Origin: Bosea sp. 29B
GTDB lineage: Bacteria > Pseudomonadota > Alphaproteobacteria > Rhizobiales > Beijerinckiaceae
Reading direction: 5' to 3'
Assembly: GCF_902506165.1 (NCBI RefSeq)
Contig: NZ_LR733817.1
Coordinates: 5,983,583-6,047,582 of the forward strand
DNA length: 64,000 nucleotides
Shown: piece by piece, positions 34,691-43,061 of the stretch
Layout: every line of letters starts with the position of its first letter
Position numbering within the stretch: the first letter of the stretch is position 1
Made by a program: the position numbers and the translations under genes
The notes under the pieces: generated by a model
Database searches by the model: none
What the model was told of the DNA's origin: nothing
Seen by the model: the letters and a program-made list of their open reading frames with translations, nothing else

Positions 34691-35287
34691 TCAGCTCACC
34701 AGGATCGGATAGAGCGAGGCGGCAAGCAGCAGCGCCATCACGACGTTGAACACGCGCTGGCGGGCCGGATCGGCCAGCAGGCCGCGCAACAGCGTGCCGC
34801 CGACTGCCCAGACGGCGATGCAGGGCCCGTTGACCAGGGCGTAGACGATCACGACGATGGCGAGGTTGAGGAAATAGCCCTCCGTCGGCGTGTAGGCCGC
34901 GACGGCTCCGACCGCCATGATCCAGGCCTTCGGGTTGACCCATTGGAACGCCGCGGCCGCCGGGAAGCTGAGTGGCGGCGCCGCCTCTGCTCCAGGCTCC
35001 ATCGGAGCTGAACGGGCGATCTTCCAGGCGAGATAGAGCAGATAGGCGCTGCCGGCATAACGCAGGACGTCGTGCAGGATGGGGATAGCGGTGAACAGGC
35101 CCCCTAACCCGAGGCCAACAGCCAGGACCAGCCCGGAGAAGCCAAGATTGATCCCGAACAGCAGCGGCAGGCTGGCGCGGAAGCCATGATTGGCGCCGGA
35201 GGCCAGCAGCAGCGTGTTGTTCGGCCCGGGCGTGATCGAGGTCACGAAGGCATAGCCGACGAAGGCAATGAGGAGTTGTGGGGTCAT
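34691..35287 (-). CDS. LysE-family amino-acid exporter
   Basis: A 198-residue membrane protein with about six helices, starting MTPQLLIAFVGYAFVTSITPGPNNTLLLASGANHGFRAS; the TPGPNN motif is diagnostic of the LysE/RhtB family. WVNPKAWIMAVGAVAAYTP is the second conserved segment. Members export lysine, homoserine, threonine or cysteine-type compounds. It is divergent from a MocR/PdxR-type regulator about 98 bases away, which probably controls it. The substrate is unknown. Confidence 0.9.
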   Translation of the reverse strand: MTPQLLIAFVGYAFVTSITPGPNNTLLLASGANHGFRASLPLLFGINLGFSGLVLAVGLGLGGLFTAIPILHDVLRYAGSAYLLYLAWKIARSAPMEPGAEAAPPLSFPAAAAFQWVNPKAWIMAVGAVAAYTPTEGYFLNLAIVVIVYALVNGPCIAVWAVGGTLLRGLLADPARQRVFNVVMALLLAASLYPILVS

Positions 35288-35384
35288 GTCCGGTCCGGCG
35301 TTGGAAAACGTCGTACCGGTGATTGTGCATGTGACACTTCCTGCATAGACTAAAAAGCGTCTCGTGACGCAATTTCGAGGTGAC

Positions 35385-36764
35385 ATGCTTCTCGCTTCGC
35401 CCTGGTCCCCCCGTCTCGCGGATGGTGGCGGCTCGGCCAGCGAGAGGCTGGTCGAGGCCCTCGCCCGCGACATCGCTGATGGCTCGCTTCCGCCGGGCGC
35501 GCGTCTGCCGGCCCATCGTCCCCTCGCCTGGCAGCTCGATATCGGCATCGGCACGGTGACCAAGGCCTATGCCCAGCTCGAACGCCGCGGCCTGGTGCGC
35601 AGCGTCCGCGGCCGCGGGATGTTCGTCGCTGGCATGTCGCTGGCGACGAGCCGCACGATCGACCTCAGCATCAACGTGCCGCCGCAGCAGCTGAGCGATC
35701 GCCTGCTCGCCGCCAGCCTGTCCGACCTTGCAAGGCGGCTCGACGCCGACAGCTTCGGCGCCTATGCCGCGCCCGCCGGAATGCTCCAGCATCGCGCGCT
35801 GCTGGCGCGCTGGCTCGCGCCGACAGGCCTTGCCGCTCCCCCCGAGCGGCTGCTGATCTGCAACGGCGCCCAGCATGCGCTCGCCATCGCATTCGCGATC
35901 ACCTGCGGCCCGGACACCGAGCTGCTGACCGAGGCGCTGAGCTATCCCGGTGCGATCGCCCTCGCCCGCCGGCGCGGCTTGCGGCTGACCGGCCTCGCCA
36001 TCGACGATGAGGGCCTCATCCCGCAGGCGCTCGACAAGGCCTTGCATGAGGCGAAAACGGCCGGGCGGCGTGCCGTGCTCTACATCACGCCGACCCTGCA
36101 TAATCCGACCACTGCGACGATGAGCGAAGCCCGGCGCCAGGAAATCGCGAAGCTCTGCCGCGCCCATGATGTGCTCATTATCGAGGACGACATCCACGCT
36201 GCCCTGGCCGAGCCGGGCACGATAGCGATCGCCGCGCTCGCGCCCGAACGGACGCTGCATGTCTCCGGCCTGTCGAAGGTCCTGAGCCCGGGCCTGCGTA
36301 TCGGCTCGCTGCTCGTCCCCGAGCCCTGGCTGGAGCCTGCCCTCGCCGAGCTCGCGGCCACCTGCACCATGGCATCCCCGCTCTCCTGCCTGATCATGGA
36401 GCGCTGGCTCAGCGAGGACACCGCCGCTTCGGTGGCGCGCTCGATCCGCGAGGAGGCCAGCCGCCGCGTCGCCATGGCGCGTGAGCTGCTGCCGCCAGGG
36501 ATCGCCATGAGTTCGGGCAATGGCTTCCATGTCTGGCTGCCGATGGCGCCGGAGCGGGCCAAGGCGCTCCCGGCTCGCGCCGCCGCCTCGGGCATCCTCC
36601 TGCCAGCTCCCGAGATTTTCCTGGCCGATGCGCAGGCACCGTCATGGGGCGTGCGGCTCAGTCTCGGCGGCCCGAAGCTCGACAGGCTGCACGATGCAGT
36701 TGCGGGCCTGCGTGCCTTGCTTCTCGATAGCGGCAGTGGCTTGCAGGCTCCGGCCATGCCGTGA
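35385..36764 (+). CDS. MocR-type GntR regulator with aminotransferase-like domain
   Basis: A 459-residue regulator: residues about 1-75 are a GntR winged helix (LVEALARDIADGSLPPGARLPAHRPLAWQLDIGIGTVTKAYAQLERRGLVRSVRGRGMFV), and the rest is a fold-type-I aminotransferase domain. The PLP lysine is in HVSGLSKVLSPGLRIG, with YITPTLHNPTTATM and IIEDDIHAAL upstream. Such proteins sense pyridoxal phosphate or amino compounds. The ATG at 35385 has GAGG seven bases upstream; a GTG at 35364 is less likely. Divergent from the LysE exporter gene, its likely target. Confidence 0.92.
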   Translation: MLLASPWSPRLADGGGSASERLVEALARDIADGSLPPGARLPAHRPLAWQLDIGIGTVTKAYAQLERRGLVRSVRGRGMFVAGMSLATSRTIDLSINVPPQQLSDRLLAASLSDLARRLDADSFGAYAAPAGMLQHRALLARWLAPTGLAAPPERLLICNGAQHALAIAFAITCGPDTELLTEALSYPGAIALARRRGLRLTGLAIDDEGLIPQALDKALHEAKTAGRRAVLYITPTLHNPTTATMSEARRQEIAKLCRAHDVLIIEDDIHAALAEPGTIAIAALAPERTLHVSGLSKVLSPGLRIGSLLVPEPWLEPALAELAATCTMASPLSCLIMERWLSEDTAASVARSIREEASRRVAMARELLPPGIAMSSGNGFHVWLPMAPERAKALPARAAASGILLPAPEIFLADAQAPSWGVRLSLGGPKLDRLHDAVAGLRALLLDSGSGLQAPAMP

Positions 36765-36831
36765 CCGGCACCGCGGTGCACAAAACTCCAGCCGCATGCT
36801 GCGAAGGCCGCAATGGACTTCGCCCTCAGCG

Positions 36832-36843
36832 CCGCTTAAGCGG
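36832..36843. promoter_or_regulatory. 12-bp perfect palindrome upstream of the carboxylase gene
   Basis: CCGCTTAAGCGG lies 40 bases before the pccB start codon, in its likely promoter region. It may be an operator or chance in GC-rich DNA. Confidence 0.3.
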
Positions 36844-36883
36844 GAAACAAGACCTTTAAAGACCGCGCCCCGGGAGGCTCTTC

Positions 36884-38413
36884 ATGAAGGACATTCTCGA
36901 ACAGCTCGAAGACCGGCGCGCGGGCGCTCGTCTGGGCGGCGGCGAAAAGCGCATCGCGGCCCAGCACAAGCGCGGCAAGCTCACCGCCCGCGAACGCATC
37001 GAGCTCCTGCTCGACAAGGACTCCTTCGAGGAGTTCGACATGTTCGTGCAGCACCGTGCCGTCGATTTCGGCATGGACAAGGCAGAGAAGATCCCCGGCG
37101 ACGGCGTCGTCACCGGCTGGGGCACGGTCAATGGCCGCACCGTCTTCGTCTTCTCCAAGGACTTCACCGTCTTCGGTGGCTCGCTCTCCGAGACCCACGC
37201 CCAGAAGATCATCAAGATCCAGGACATGGCGCTGAAGATGCGCGCACCCGTAGTCGGCCTGTTCGACGCTGGCGGCGCCCGCATCCAGGAGGGCGTCGCG
37301 GCGCTCGGCGGCTATGGCGAGGTCTTCAAGAGGAACGTGCAGGCTTCGGGCGTCATCCCGCAGATCTCGGTGATCATGGGCCCCTGCGCCGGCGGCGACG
37401 TCTATTCGCCAGCGATGACCGATTTCATCTTCATGGTCCGCGATACCTCCTACATGTTCGTCACCGGCCCGGAGGTGGTGAAGACCGTCACCAACGAGAC
37501 CGTGACCTCCGAGGAGCTAGGGGGCGCCAAGGTCCATACCTCCAAGTCCTCGGTCGCCGACGGCTCGTTCGAGAACGATGTCGAGGCGCTGCTGCAGGTG
37601 CGCCGCCTGATCGACTTCCTGCCGGCCAACAACACGGTCGGCGTGCCGGAATGGCCCTCTTTCGACGTGCCCGATCGCGTCGACATGAGCCTGGACACGC
37701 TCGTCCCCGACAATCCGAACAAGCCCTACGACATCAAGGAGCTGATCCTGAAGGTCGTCGACGAGGGCGATTTCTTCGAGATCCAGCAGGCTTACGCCGG
37801 CAACATCGTCACCGGCTTCGCCCGGATCGAGGGCCGCACTGTCGGCATCGTCGCCAACCAGCCGATGGTGCTGGCCGGCGTGCTCGATTCCGACGCCAGC
37901 CGCAAGGGCGCCCGCTTCGTGCGCTATTGCGACGCCTTCGAGATCCCGATCGTCACTTTGGTCGACGTTCCCGGCTTCCTGCCGGGCACGGCGCAGGAAT
38001 ATGGCGGCCTGATCAAACATGGCGCCAAGCTGCTCTTCGCCTATTCGGAATGCACCGTGCCGCTGGTCACGATCATCACGCGCAAGGCCTATGGCGGCGC
38101 CTATGACGTGATGGCCTCCAAGCATATCGGCGCCGACGTCAACTATGCCTGGCCGACGGCGCAGATCGCGGTGATGGGCGCCAAGGGCGCGGTCGAGATC
38201 ATCTTCCGCGGCGGCGACGCCGAAACCATCGCGCGCCAGACCAGGGAATACGAAGACCGCTTCATGAGCCCCTTCGTCGCGGCTGAGCGCGGCTATATCG
38301 ACGAAGTCATCATGCCACATTCGACCCGCCGCCGGATCGCCCGCGCGCTCGCCATGCTGCGCACCAAGAGCGTCGAGCGCCCCTGGCGAAAGCACGACAA
38401 TATCCCGCTCTGA
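36884..38413 (+). CDS. pccB: Acyl-CoA carboxylase beta subunit (propionyl-CoA carboxylase type)
   Basis: A 509-residue carboxyltransferase subunit that moves CO2 from biotin to propionyl-CoA, giving methylmalonyl-CoA. Both halves of the crotonase-like fold are present: [63 protein letters not shown] and [16 protein letters not shown] in the first; [27 protein letters not shown] and [27 protein letters not shown] in the second. The biotin-carrying alpha subunit is not in the window. Substrate specificity for propionyl-CoA is inferred from overall likeness to PccB. Confidence 0.93.
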   Translation: MKDILEQLEDRRAGARLGGGEKRIAAQHKRGKLTARERIELLLDKDSFEEFDMFVQHRAVDFGMDKAEKIPGDGVVTGWGTVNGRTVFVFSKDFTVFGGSLSETHAQKIIKIQDMALKMRAPVVGLFDAGGARIQEGVAALGGYGEVFKRNVQASGVIPQISVIMGPCAGGDVYSPAMTDFIFMVRDTSYMFVTGPEVVKTVTNETVTSEELGGAKVHTSKSSVADGSFENDVEALLQVRRLIDFLPANNTVGVPEWPSFDVPDRVDMSLDTLVPDNPNKPYDIKELILKVVDEGDFFEIQQAYAGNIVTGFARIEGRTVGIVANQPMVLAGVLDSDASRKGARFVRYCDAFEIPIVTLVDVPGFLPGTAQEYGGLIKHGAKLLFAYSECTVPLVTIITRKAYGGAYDVMASKHIGADVNYAWPTAQIAVMGAKGAVEIIFRGGDAETIARQTREYEDRFMSPFVAAERGYIDEVIMPHSTRRRIARALAMLRTKSVERPWRKHDNIPL

Positions 38414-38426
38414 GCGGAATCTCGAC

Positions 38427-38454
38427 GCCGGGGCCGCCTTACATCAGCCCCGGC
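38427..38454 (+). terminator. Hairpin after pccB (no T run)
   Basis: An 8-pair GC stem GCCGGGGC (38427-38434)/GCCCCGGC (38447-38454) with a 12-base loop, starting 13 bases after the pccB stop codon. Lack of a T run makes the terminator call tentative. Confidence 0.4.
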
Positions 38455-38474
38455 CGCATCAATCTGTTCACCGC

Positions 38475-38882
38475 TCAAGCGGCTGAAAACGGGTTGAGGA
38501 GAGGGACATTCAATCCCTCGAAATCGCGGATGTTGCGCGTGACCACCGTCAAGCCGTGAACAGAGGCAGTAGCTGCGATCATCGCGTCTTCAATGATCTC
38601 ACCCGACTTTCGGTGCATCAGCCTGGCCCAGGCGCGAAAGACCTCGGCATTCATGTCGAGGATATTGTAGGTCTGCGCGACCTGCTCCAGCCAAGCCTCA
38701 ATCTCCGCCGCCTTGGCGACGTCCTGCTCTCGCGTCATCTCGATACCGGCCTGTATCTCTCCGATGGTGACCGCGGAGAGATGAAGATCGGCATCGGCCA
38801 CACCTTCCAGCCAAGCCAACACGGCGCCATGTGGCCGCGGCCGCCGTAATTCAGAGACGATATTCGTATCGAGGAGATACAT
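38475..38882 (-). CDS. VapC/FitB-type PIN-domain toxin
   Basis: A 135-residue PIN nuclease. The acidic residues are visible: Asp in MYLLDTNIVSEL, Glu in SAVTIGEIQAGIE, Asp in GEIIEDAMIAATA and the closing TRNIRDFEGLNVPLLNPF. These coordinate Mg for RNA cleavage; VapC toxins typically cut tRNA or rRNA. It starts 3 bases after the stop of the antitoxin gene, in the usual antitoxin-first order. LNPF at the end is typical of the FitB-like group. Confidence 0.92.
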   Translation of the reverse strand: MYLLDTNIVSELRRPRPHGAVLAWLEGVADADLHLSAVTIGEIQAGIEMTREQDVAKAAEIEAWLEQVAQTYNILDMNAEVFRAWARLMHRKSGEIIEDAMIAATASVHGLTVVTRNIRDFEGLNVPLLNPFSAA

Positions 38883-38885
38883 GCC

Positions 38886-39143
38886 TCAGACGAGCTCCCC
38901 CGGCTCACGCCGGCGGAGCCTGCCGCGCTTGGGCAAATCCAGATCGACGCGAGCCTCGTCCGCGAGCAGCAATTCCTTCAATGTGGGCTTCGCACTGCGC
39001 TGAAGCCGTTCCCAATCCTTCAGCGGGACAAGAACGGCCGCGTCGGCACCTCGCTTGCTGACGATCTGGGGGCCTTCTCTGAGACAGGTCTCGAGCAACT
39101 CGCTGAAGCGAGCCTTCGCATCCTGCACCGGCCAAGTTTTCAT
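38886..39143 (-). CDS. Phd/YefM-type antitoxin
   Basis: An 85-residue antitoxin: KTWPVQDAKARFSELLETCLREGPQIVSKRGADAAVLVPLKDWERL is the DNA-binding Phd/YefM fold, and the acidic-basic C-terminal tail (LLADEARVDLDLPKRGRLRRREPGELV) would wrap the PIN toxin. The ATG at 39143 has GGAGGG at proper spacing; a start at 39155 adds four residues. An inverted repeat lies just upstream and is the likely autoregulatory operator. Confidence 0.9.
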   Translation of the reverse strand: MKTWPVQDAKARFSELLETCLREGPQIVSKRGADAAVLVPLKDWERLQRSAKPTLKELLLADEARVDLDLPKRGRLRRREPGELV

Positions 39144-39167
39144 GCGGCCCTCCATGCCCAGATCAGC

Positions 39168-39183
39168 CTAGTCAGATAACTAG
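39168..39183. promoter_or_regulatory. Inverted repeat CTAGT-N6-ACTAG, probable toxin-antitoxin operator
   Basis: Perfect arms at 39168-39172 and 39179-39183, about 25 bases before the antitoxin start codon. The position is that of the autoregulatory sites bound by Phd/YefM antitoxins. Confidence 0.5.
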
Positions 39184-39208
39184 TCTTTTCTAAGCAATGC
39201 GCAAGCGC

Positions 39209-40108
39209 TCACATCAGCCCCGGCAACTCCGCCGCCAGCGCGTCGATGGCAACGCGCACCTTCGGCGGCAGATGCGGCGTCTGCAGCCAGAGCGCATGGA
39301 CGTCATAAGGTAGCCGCCCCTCACCCGGCAGCAATTCGACGAGCGCGCCGGCCTTCAGGCGCTCGCGCACCAGCCAGGACGGCAGCCAGGCCAGGCCCAT
39401 GCCGAGCACGGCCGCATCAGCGATCGCCTCGAGATTGTCGAACCGTAGACGGTGAAGCGGCATCATCTCCGCCACGGGCCCATCCTCCCGGGGAAACAGC
39501 CAGGGGCGCACGCCGCCGGAGCGGCGATAGATCAGCGCGTCATGATCAGCGAGATCGGCGAGCTGCGCCGGTACTCCATGGGCTTCTAGATAGGACGGCG
39601 CTGCGCAGACGATCATGTGTTGCCGGGCGACGCGGCGCGTCACGAGATTGGCCGCATCGGGGAGCTCGCCGGTGCGGATGGCGAGGTCGTGCCCACCTTC
39701 AGCCAGATCGACAAAGCCGTCGCCAAAGGCAAGGTCGAGCTCCAGCTGCGGGTGGCGGCGCGCCAGATCGAGCAGGATCGGCATGACGCAGCACCGGCCG
39801 AACAGCACCGGCAGCGCCACCCGAAGCTTGCCGCGCGGCTCGCCGAATTGGTCGGCAGCGAGCGCATCGGCCGCCTCGGCCTCAGCGAGGACCGTCCGGC
39901 AGCGCTCATAATAGGCGCGGCCGAACTCGGTCAGGCTCTGCCGGCGGGTCGTGCGATTGAGCAGGCGAACGCCGAGCCGCTCCTCGAGGAAGCGGACATG
40001 CTTGCCGACCATCGGCGCGGACAGGCCGAGCGCCGCTGCAGCCGCGGCGAAGGAGCCGAGATCGACCGCCCTGACGAACACGGCCATGCTGGTGAGGCGA
40101 TCCATCAT
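39209..40108 (-). CDS. LysR-family transcriptional regulator
   Basis: A 299-residue regulator with the usual N-terminal helix-turn-helix (MAVFVRAVDLGSFAAAAAALGLSAPMVGKHVRFLEERLGVRLLNRTTRRQSLTEFG) and a periplasmic-binding-like effector domain (about 92-295, opening GKLRVALPVLFGRCCV). It is divergent from the quinone oxidoreductase gene, with about 95 bases between starts, the classical LysR-target arrangement. The codon at 40105 is an alternative start. Confidence 0.93.
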   Translation of the reverse strand: MMDRLTSMAVFVRAVDLGSFAAAAAALGLSAPMVGKHVRFLEERLGVRLLNRTTRRQSLTEFGRAYYERCRTVLAEAEAADALAADQFGEPRGKLRVALPVLFGRCCVMPILLDLARRHPQLELDLAFGDGFVDLAEGGHDLAIRTGELPDAANLVTRRVARQHMIVCAAPSYLEAHGVPAQLADLADHDALIYRRSGGVRPWLFPREDGPVAEMMPLHRLRFDNLEAIADAAVLGMGLAWLPSWLVRERLKAGALVELLPGEGRLPYDVHALWLQTPHLPPKVRVAIDALAAELPGLM

Positions 40109-40202
40109 TCGAAATCACCAGTTCTAATTATCGATCACGGAGCACAATTTATCGCAGGATAGCGCACTGCCATAGCTCATTCATTCGCTCTGTTTTGGAG
40201 TC

Positions 40203-41198
40203 ATGAGCATGGCCCGTACGATCCGCTTTCACCGCCATGGCGGCCCCGAAGTCCTGACCATCGAGGATATCGACGTTGCACTGCCCGGCCGCGGCGAGGT
40301 CCAGATTCGGACCAAGGCGCTCGGCCTCAACCGGGCCGAGGCGCTATTTCGCTCTGGCACCTACATCGAACAGGCGCGCTTTCCGTCCGGCATCGGCCTT
40401 GAAGCCGCCGGCCTGATCGAGAACATCGGCGCCGGCGTCGAGGGCCTCTTGCCCGGCGATGCCGTCAGCCTGGTGCCGCCACGCTCGATGGTGAGCTCGC
40501 CGGTGCATGGCGAGCTCGTCACCGTCCCGGCCGACTTGGTGGTGAAGCACCCGTCGCCGCTCGGCTGGGAGGCCGCCGCGGCCAGCTGGATGCAATACCT
40601 TACCGCCTATGGCGCGTTGATCGACATCGCCCGCCTCGGCCGCGGCGAGTTCGTCGTTATCACCGCCTCATCGAGCAGCGTCGGCCTCGCCGCGATCCAG
40701 ATCGCCAACCGGATCGGCGCGATCCCGATCGCGGTGACGCGGACTTCGCGCAAGGCGCAGGCGCTGCGCGAGGCTGGAGCCGCCCATGTTATCGCTTCGG
40801 CCGAGGACGACCTTGAAGCCCGGCTGAAGGAGATCGCCGGCGAGCACGGCGTCAGGGCGGTGTTCGACGCCGTCGGCGGCCCGGCCTTCCTGCCGCTGAC
40901 CGCAGCGATGGCACGCGGCGGCATGCTGATCGAGTATGGCGGCCTCAGCCCAGAGGCGACGCCCTTCCCGCTCTTCAACGTACTGAGCAAGAGCCTGACG
41001 TTGCGCGGCTATCTCGTCCACGAGATCGCCGGCGATCCCGCGCGCCTCGCCGCCGCCAAGGCCTTCATCCTCGACGGCCTGGGCGATGGCTCGCTGAAGC
41101 CGATCATCGCCCGGACTTTCCCGTTCGAGCAGATCGTCGAAGCGCATCGCTACCTCGAATCGAACGAACAGTTCGGCAAGGTCGTGGTGACGCTTTAG
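40203..41198 (+). CDS. Zinc-free quinone oxidoreductase / MDR-type NAD(P)H dehydrogenase
   Basis: A 331-residue medium-chain reductase. The N-terminal GroES-like domain starts RTIRFHRHGGPEVLTIEDIDVALPGRGEVQIRTKALGLNRAEALFRSG, where the usual catalytic-zinc cysteine is replaced, as in quinone oxidoreductases. The cofactor-binding Rossmann region is VVITASSSSVGLAAIQIANRIGA. Likely reduces quinones or enals with NADPH. Divergent LysR regulator upstream; it converges on fabF with a 7-base gap. Confidence 0.9.
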   Translation: MSMARTIRFHRHGGPEVLTIEDIDVALPGRGEVQIRTKALGLNRAEALFRSGTYIEQARFPSGIGLEAAGLIENIGAGVEGLLPGDAVSLVPPRSMVSSPVHGELVTVPADLVVKHPSPLGWEAAAASWMQYLTAYGALIDIARLGRGEFVVITASSSSVGLAAIQIANRIGAIPIAVTRTSRKAQALREAGAAHVIASAEDDLEARLKEIAGEHGVRAVFDAVGGPAFLPLTAAMARGGMLIEYGGLSPEATPFPLFNVLSKSLTLRGYLVHEIAGDPARLAAAKAFILDGLGDGSLKPIIARTFPFEQIVEAHRYLESNEQFGKVVVTL

Positions 41199-41205
41199 AG
41201 GGCTC

Positions 41206-42471
41206 TCAGGCCCAGCGCCTGAACACCACACTGGCATTGACGCCGCCGAAGCCGAAACCGTTCGAGATGGCGTGCTCCATCGGCAGCCGCCGGGCCGTCT
41301 TCGCTACCAGGTCGAGCCCGGCCGCATCCTCGTCAGGGTTCTCGAGATTGAGCGTCGGCGGCGCGATCTGGTCACGCAAGGCGAGGATCGTGAAGACCGC
41401 CTCCAGCCCACCGGCTGCGCCGAGCAGGTGGCCGGTCGCAGCCTTGGTCGCACTGATCGCGATGCCGCCCGCCTCGCCGAACACGGCCTTGATCGCCGCC
41501 AGCTCACCGCGGTCGCCGACCGGCGTCGAGGTCGAATGGGCGTTGAGATGGCCGACATCGCCGGGCTTCAGCCCCGCTTGTTTCAGCGCCGTCTCCATCG
41601 CCCGGCGCGCGCCCGAGCCGTCCTCGGGGCCGGAGGTGATGTGATAGGCGTCAGCGCTGGTGCCGTAGCCGGTGAGTTCGGCCAGGATCGTCGCGCCGCG
41701 CGCCTGCGCATGCTCAAGCGCCTCGATCACCAATATCCCGGCGCCCTCGCCCATGACGAAGCCGTCGCGATCGCGGTCGAAGGGGCGCGAAGCCTTTTCC
41801 GGCTCGTCGTTGAAGCCCGTCGAAAGCGCCCGCGCCGCAGCGAAACCGCCGAGCGCGACGAGATCGACGCAGGCCTCGCTGCCACCGCAGAGCGCGATGT
41901 CGACTTCGCCGGCCCGGATCATCCGTGCGGCATCGCCGATCGCCTGCACGCCAGCGGCGCAAGCGGTCACCGGCGCGCCTATCGGCCCCTTGAAGCCATG
42001 GTCGATCGAGACATGGCCAGCGGCGAGATTGACCAGGAAGGACGGCACGGTGAAGGGCGAGAGCCGGCGCACGCCGCGCTGGTCGGTGGTCCGCACCGCC
42101 TCGGCGATCGCCGGGAAGCCGCCAATGCCGGAGGCGATCACCGTTGCGGTGCGCTCGCGCTCGGTTTCGTCCTGCGGCTGCCAGCCGGCCTGCGCCAGCG
42201 CCTCCTTGGCGGCGACCAGCGCGAACTGGATGAAGCGGTCCATCTTGCGCTGGTCCTTCGGCGCGATCGCCACGTCGGGATCGAAGCCGCCCTCATTGTC
42301 CTCGGCCTTCCCCGGCACCAGGCCGGCGACCTTGGCCGGCAGGGTCTCGGCGACCGCGTCCGGCAAGCGGCGCAAGCCCGAGCGGCCGGCGAGCAGGCGC
42401 TGCCAGGCGAGCTCGGTGCCGCAGCCCAAAGGCGAGACGACGCCCAACCCGGTGACGACGATGCGGCGCAT
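41206..42471 (-). CDS. Beta-ketoacyl-ACP synthase II family protein (FabF-like)
   Basis: A 421-residue condensing enzyme. The catalytic Cys is in VTACAAGVQAIGDAARMI and the two His in NAHSTSTPVGD and ATKAATGHLLGAAGG, so the Cys-His-His triad is complete and the enzyme should elongate acyl-ACP with malonyl-ACP. It lies 9 bases after an HxlR regulator gene and not with acpP or fabG, so it is probably not the housekeeping copy. A role in a special lipid, lactone or polyketide step is possible but unproven. Confidence 0.9.
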   Translation of the reverse strand: MRRIVVTGLGVVSPLGCGTELAWQRLLAGRSGLRRLPDAVAETLPAKVAGLVPGKAEDNEGGFDPDVAIAPKDQRKMDRFIQFALVAAKEALAQAGWQPQDETERERTATVIASGIGGFPAIAEAVRTTDQRGVRRLSPFTVPSFLVNLAAGHVSIDHGFKGPIGAPVTACAAGVQAIGDAARMIRAGEVDIALCGGSEACVDLVALGGFAAARALSTGFNDEPEKASRPFDRDRDGFVMGEGAGILVIEALEHAQARGATILAELTGYGTSADAYHITSGPEDGSGARRAMETALKQAGLKPGDVGHLNAHSTSTPVGDRGELAAIKAVFGEAGGIAISATKAATGHLLGAAGGLEAVFTILALRDQIAPPTLNLENPDEDAAGLDLVAKTARRLPMEHAISNGFGFGGVNASVVFRRWA

Positions 42472-42480
42472 GACAGGCTC

Positions 42481-42987
42481 CTAGTACGATCTGGCTTGGG
42501 TGGCTGCCTGGCGCGCGGCGAGGCGCTCGCGCAGGTCGTTGCTGGCGCGGGGCCCGGCGATGACGGTGGCGCTGTCCGCAGTGACCGGCTGCAAGGTCGC
42601 GGCATCGACGACGATCGGCGTGATCGGCCGCCCGGTCCCGCGCTCGGCCAGCAATAGCGAGGCGCCCTCGGGCGCAAGATGCCGGTTGGCGAAGCCGATC
42701 AGCGCCACGACGACCGGAAAGACGTCGCGGCCCTTCTCGGTCAGGACGTACTCATAGCGCTTCGGCCGCTCGCTATAGAGCCGCCGCTCGAACAGCCCGC
42801 TCTCGGTGAGATGCTTCAGCCGGCGCGTCAGCATGTTCGGCGCGATGCCGAGGCTGCGTTCGAACTCGTCGAAGCGGGTCAGCCCCTGCAGTGCATCGCG
42901 CAGGATCAGGATGCTCCACCACTCGCCGACGGTCTCGACCGCAAGGGCGCAGGGGCATTCGGTGAGGGGAGCGAGCTCGGGCTGCAT
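42481..42987 (-). CDS. HxlR-family transcriptional regulator
   Basis: A 168-residue winged-helix regulator: CPCALAVETVGEWWSILILRDALQGLTRFDEFERSLGIAPNMLTRRLKHLTESGLFERRLYSERPKRYEYVLTEKGRD. The two closely spaced cysteines (ECPCA) near the N-terminus match HxlR-type sensors that respond to aldehydes or oxidants by thiol chemistry. A 55-residue C-terminal extension follows the core. First gene of a unit with the fabF-like gene (9-base gap). Confidence 0.92.
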   Translation of the reverse strand: MQPELAPLTECPCALAVETVGEWWSILILRDALQGLTRFDEFERSLGIAPNMLTRRLKHLTESGLFERRLYSERPKRYEYVLTEKGRDVFPVVVALIGFANRHLAPEGASLLLAERGTGRPITPIVVDAATLQPVTADSATVIAGPRASNDLRERLAARQAATQARSY

Positions 42988-43061
42988 GGCCCGGGTTCGC
43001 TAGCGTAGTCACTATCATTTTGCAAGCCACAATGCCAGGCGGAGCGCTCCGCTCTGCCCGG

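Noticed and set aside
33987..36530. Very long minus-strand open frame of about 847 codons
   Set aside because: It runs across the antisense of the MocR gene, the LysE gene and the ArsR gene in other frames. Only its last 113 codons (the SRPBCC protein) match a known family, and that part has its own start overlapping the ArsR stop.
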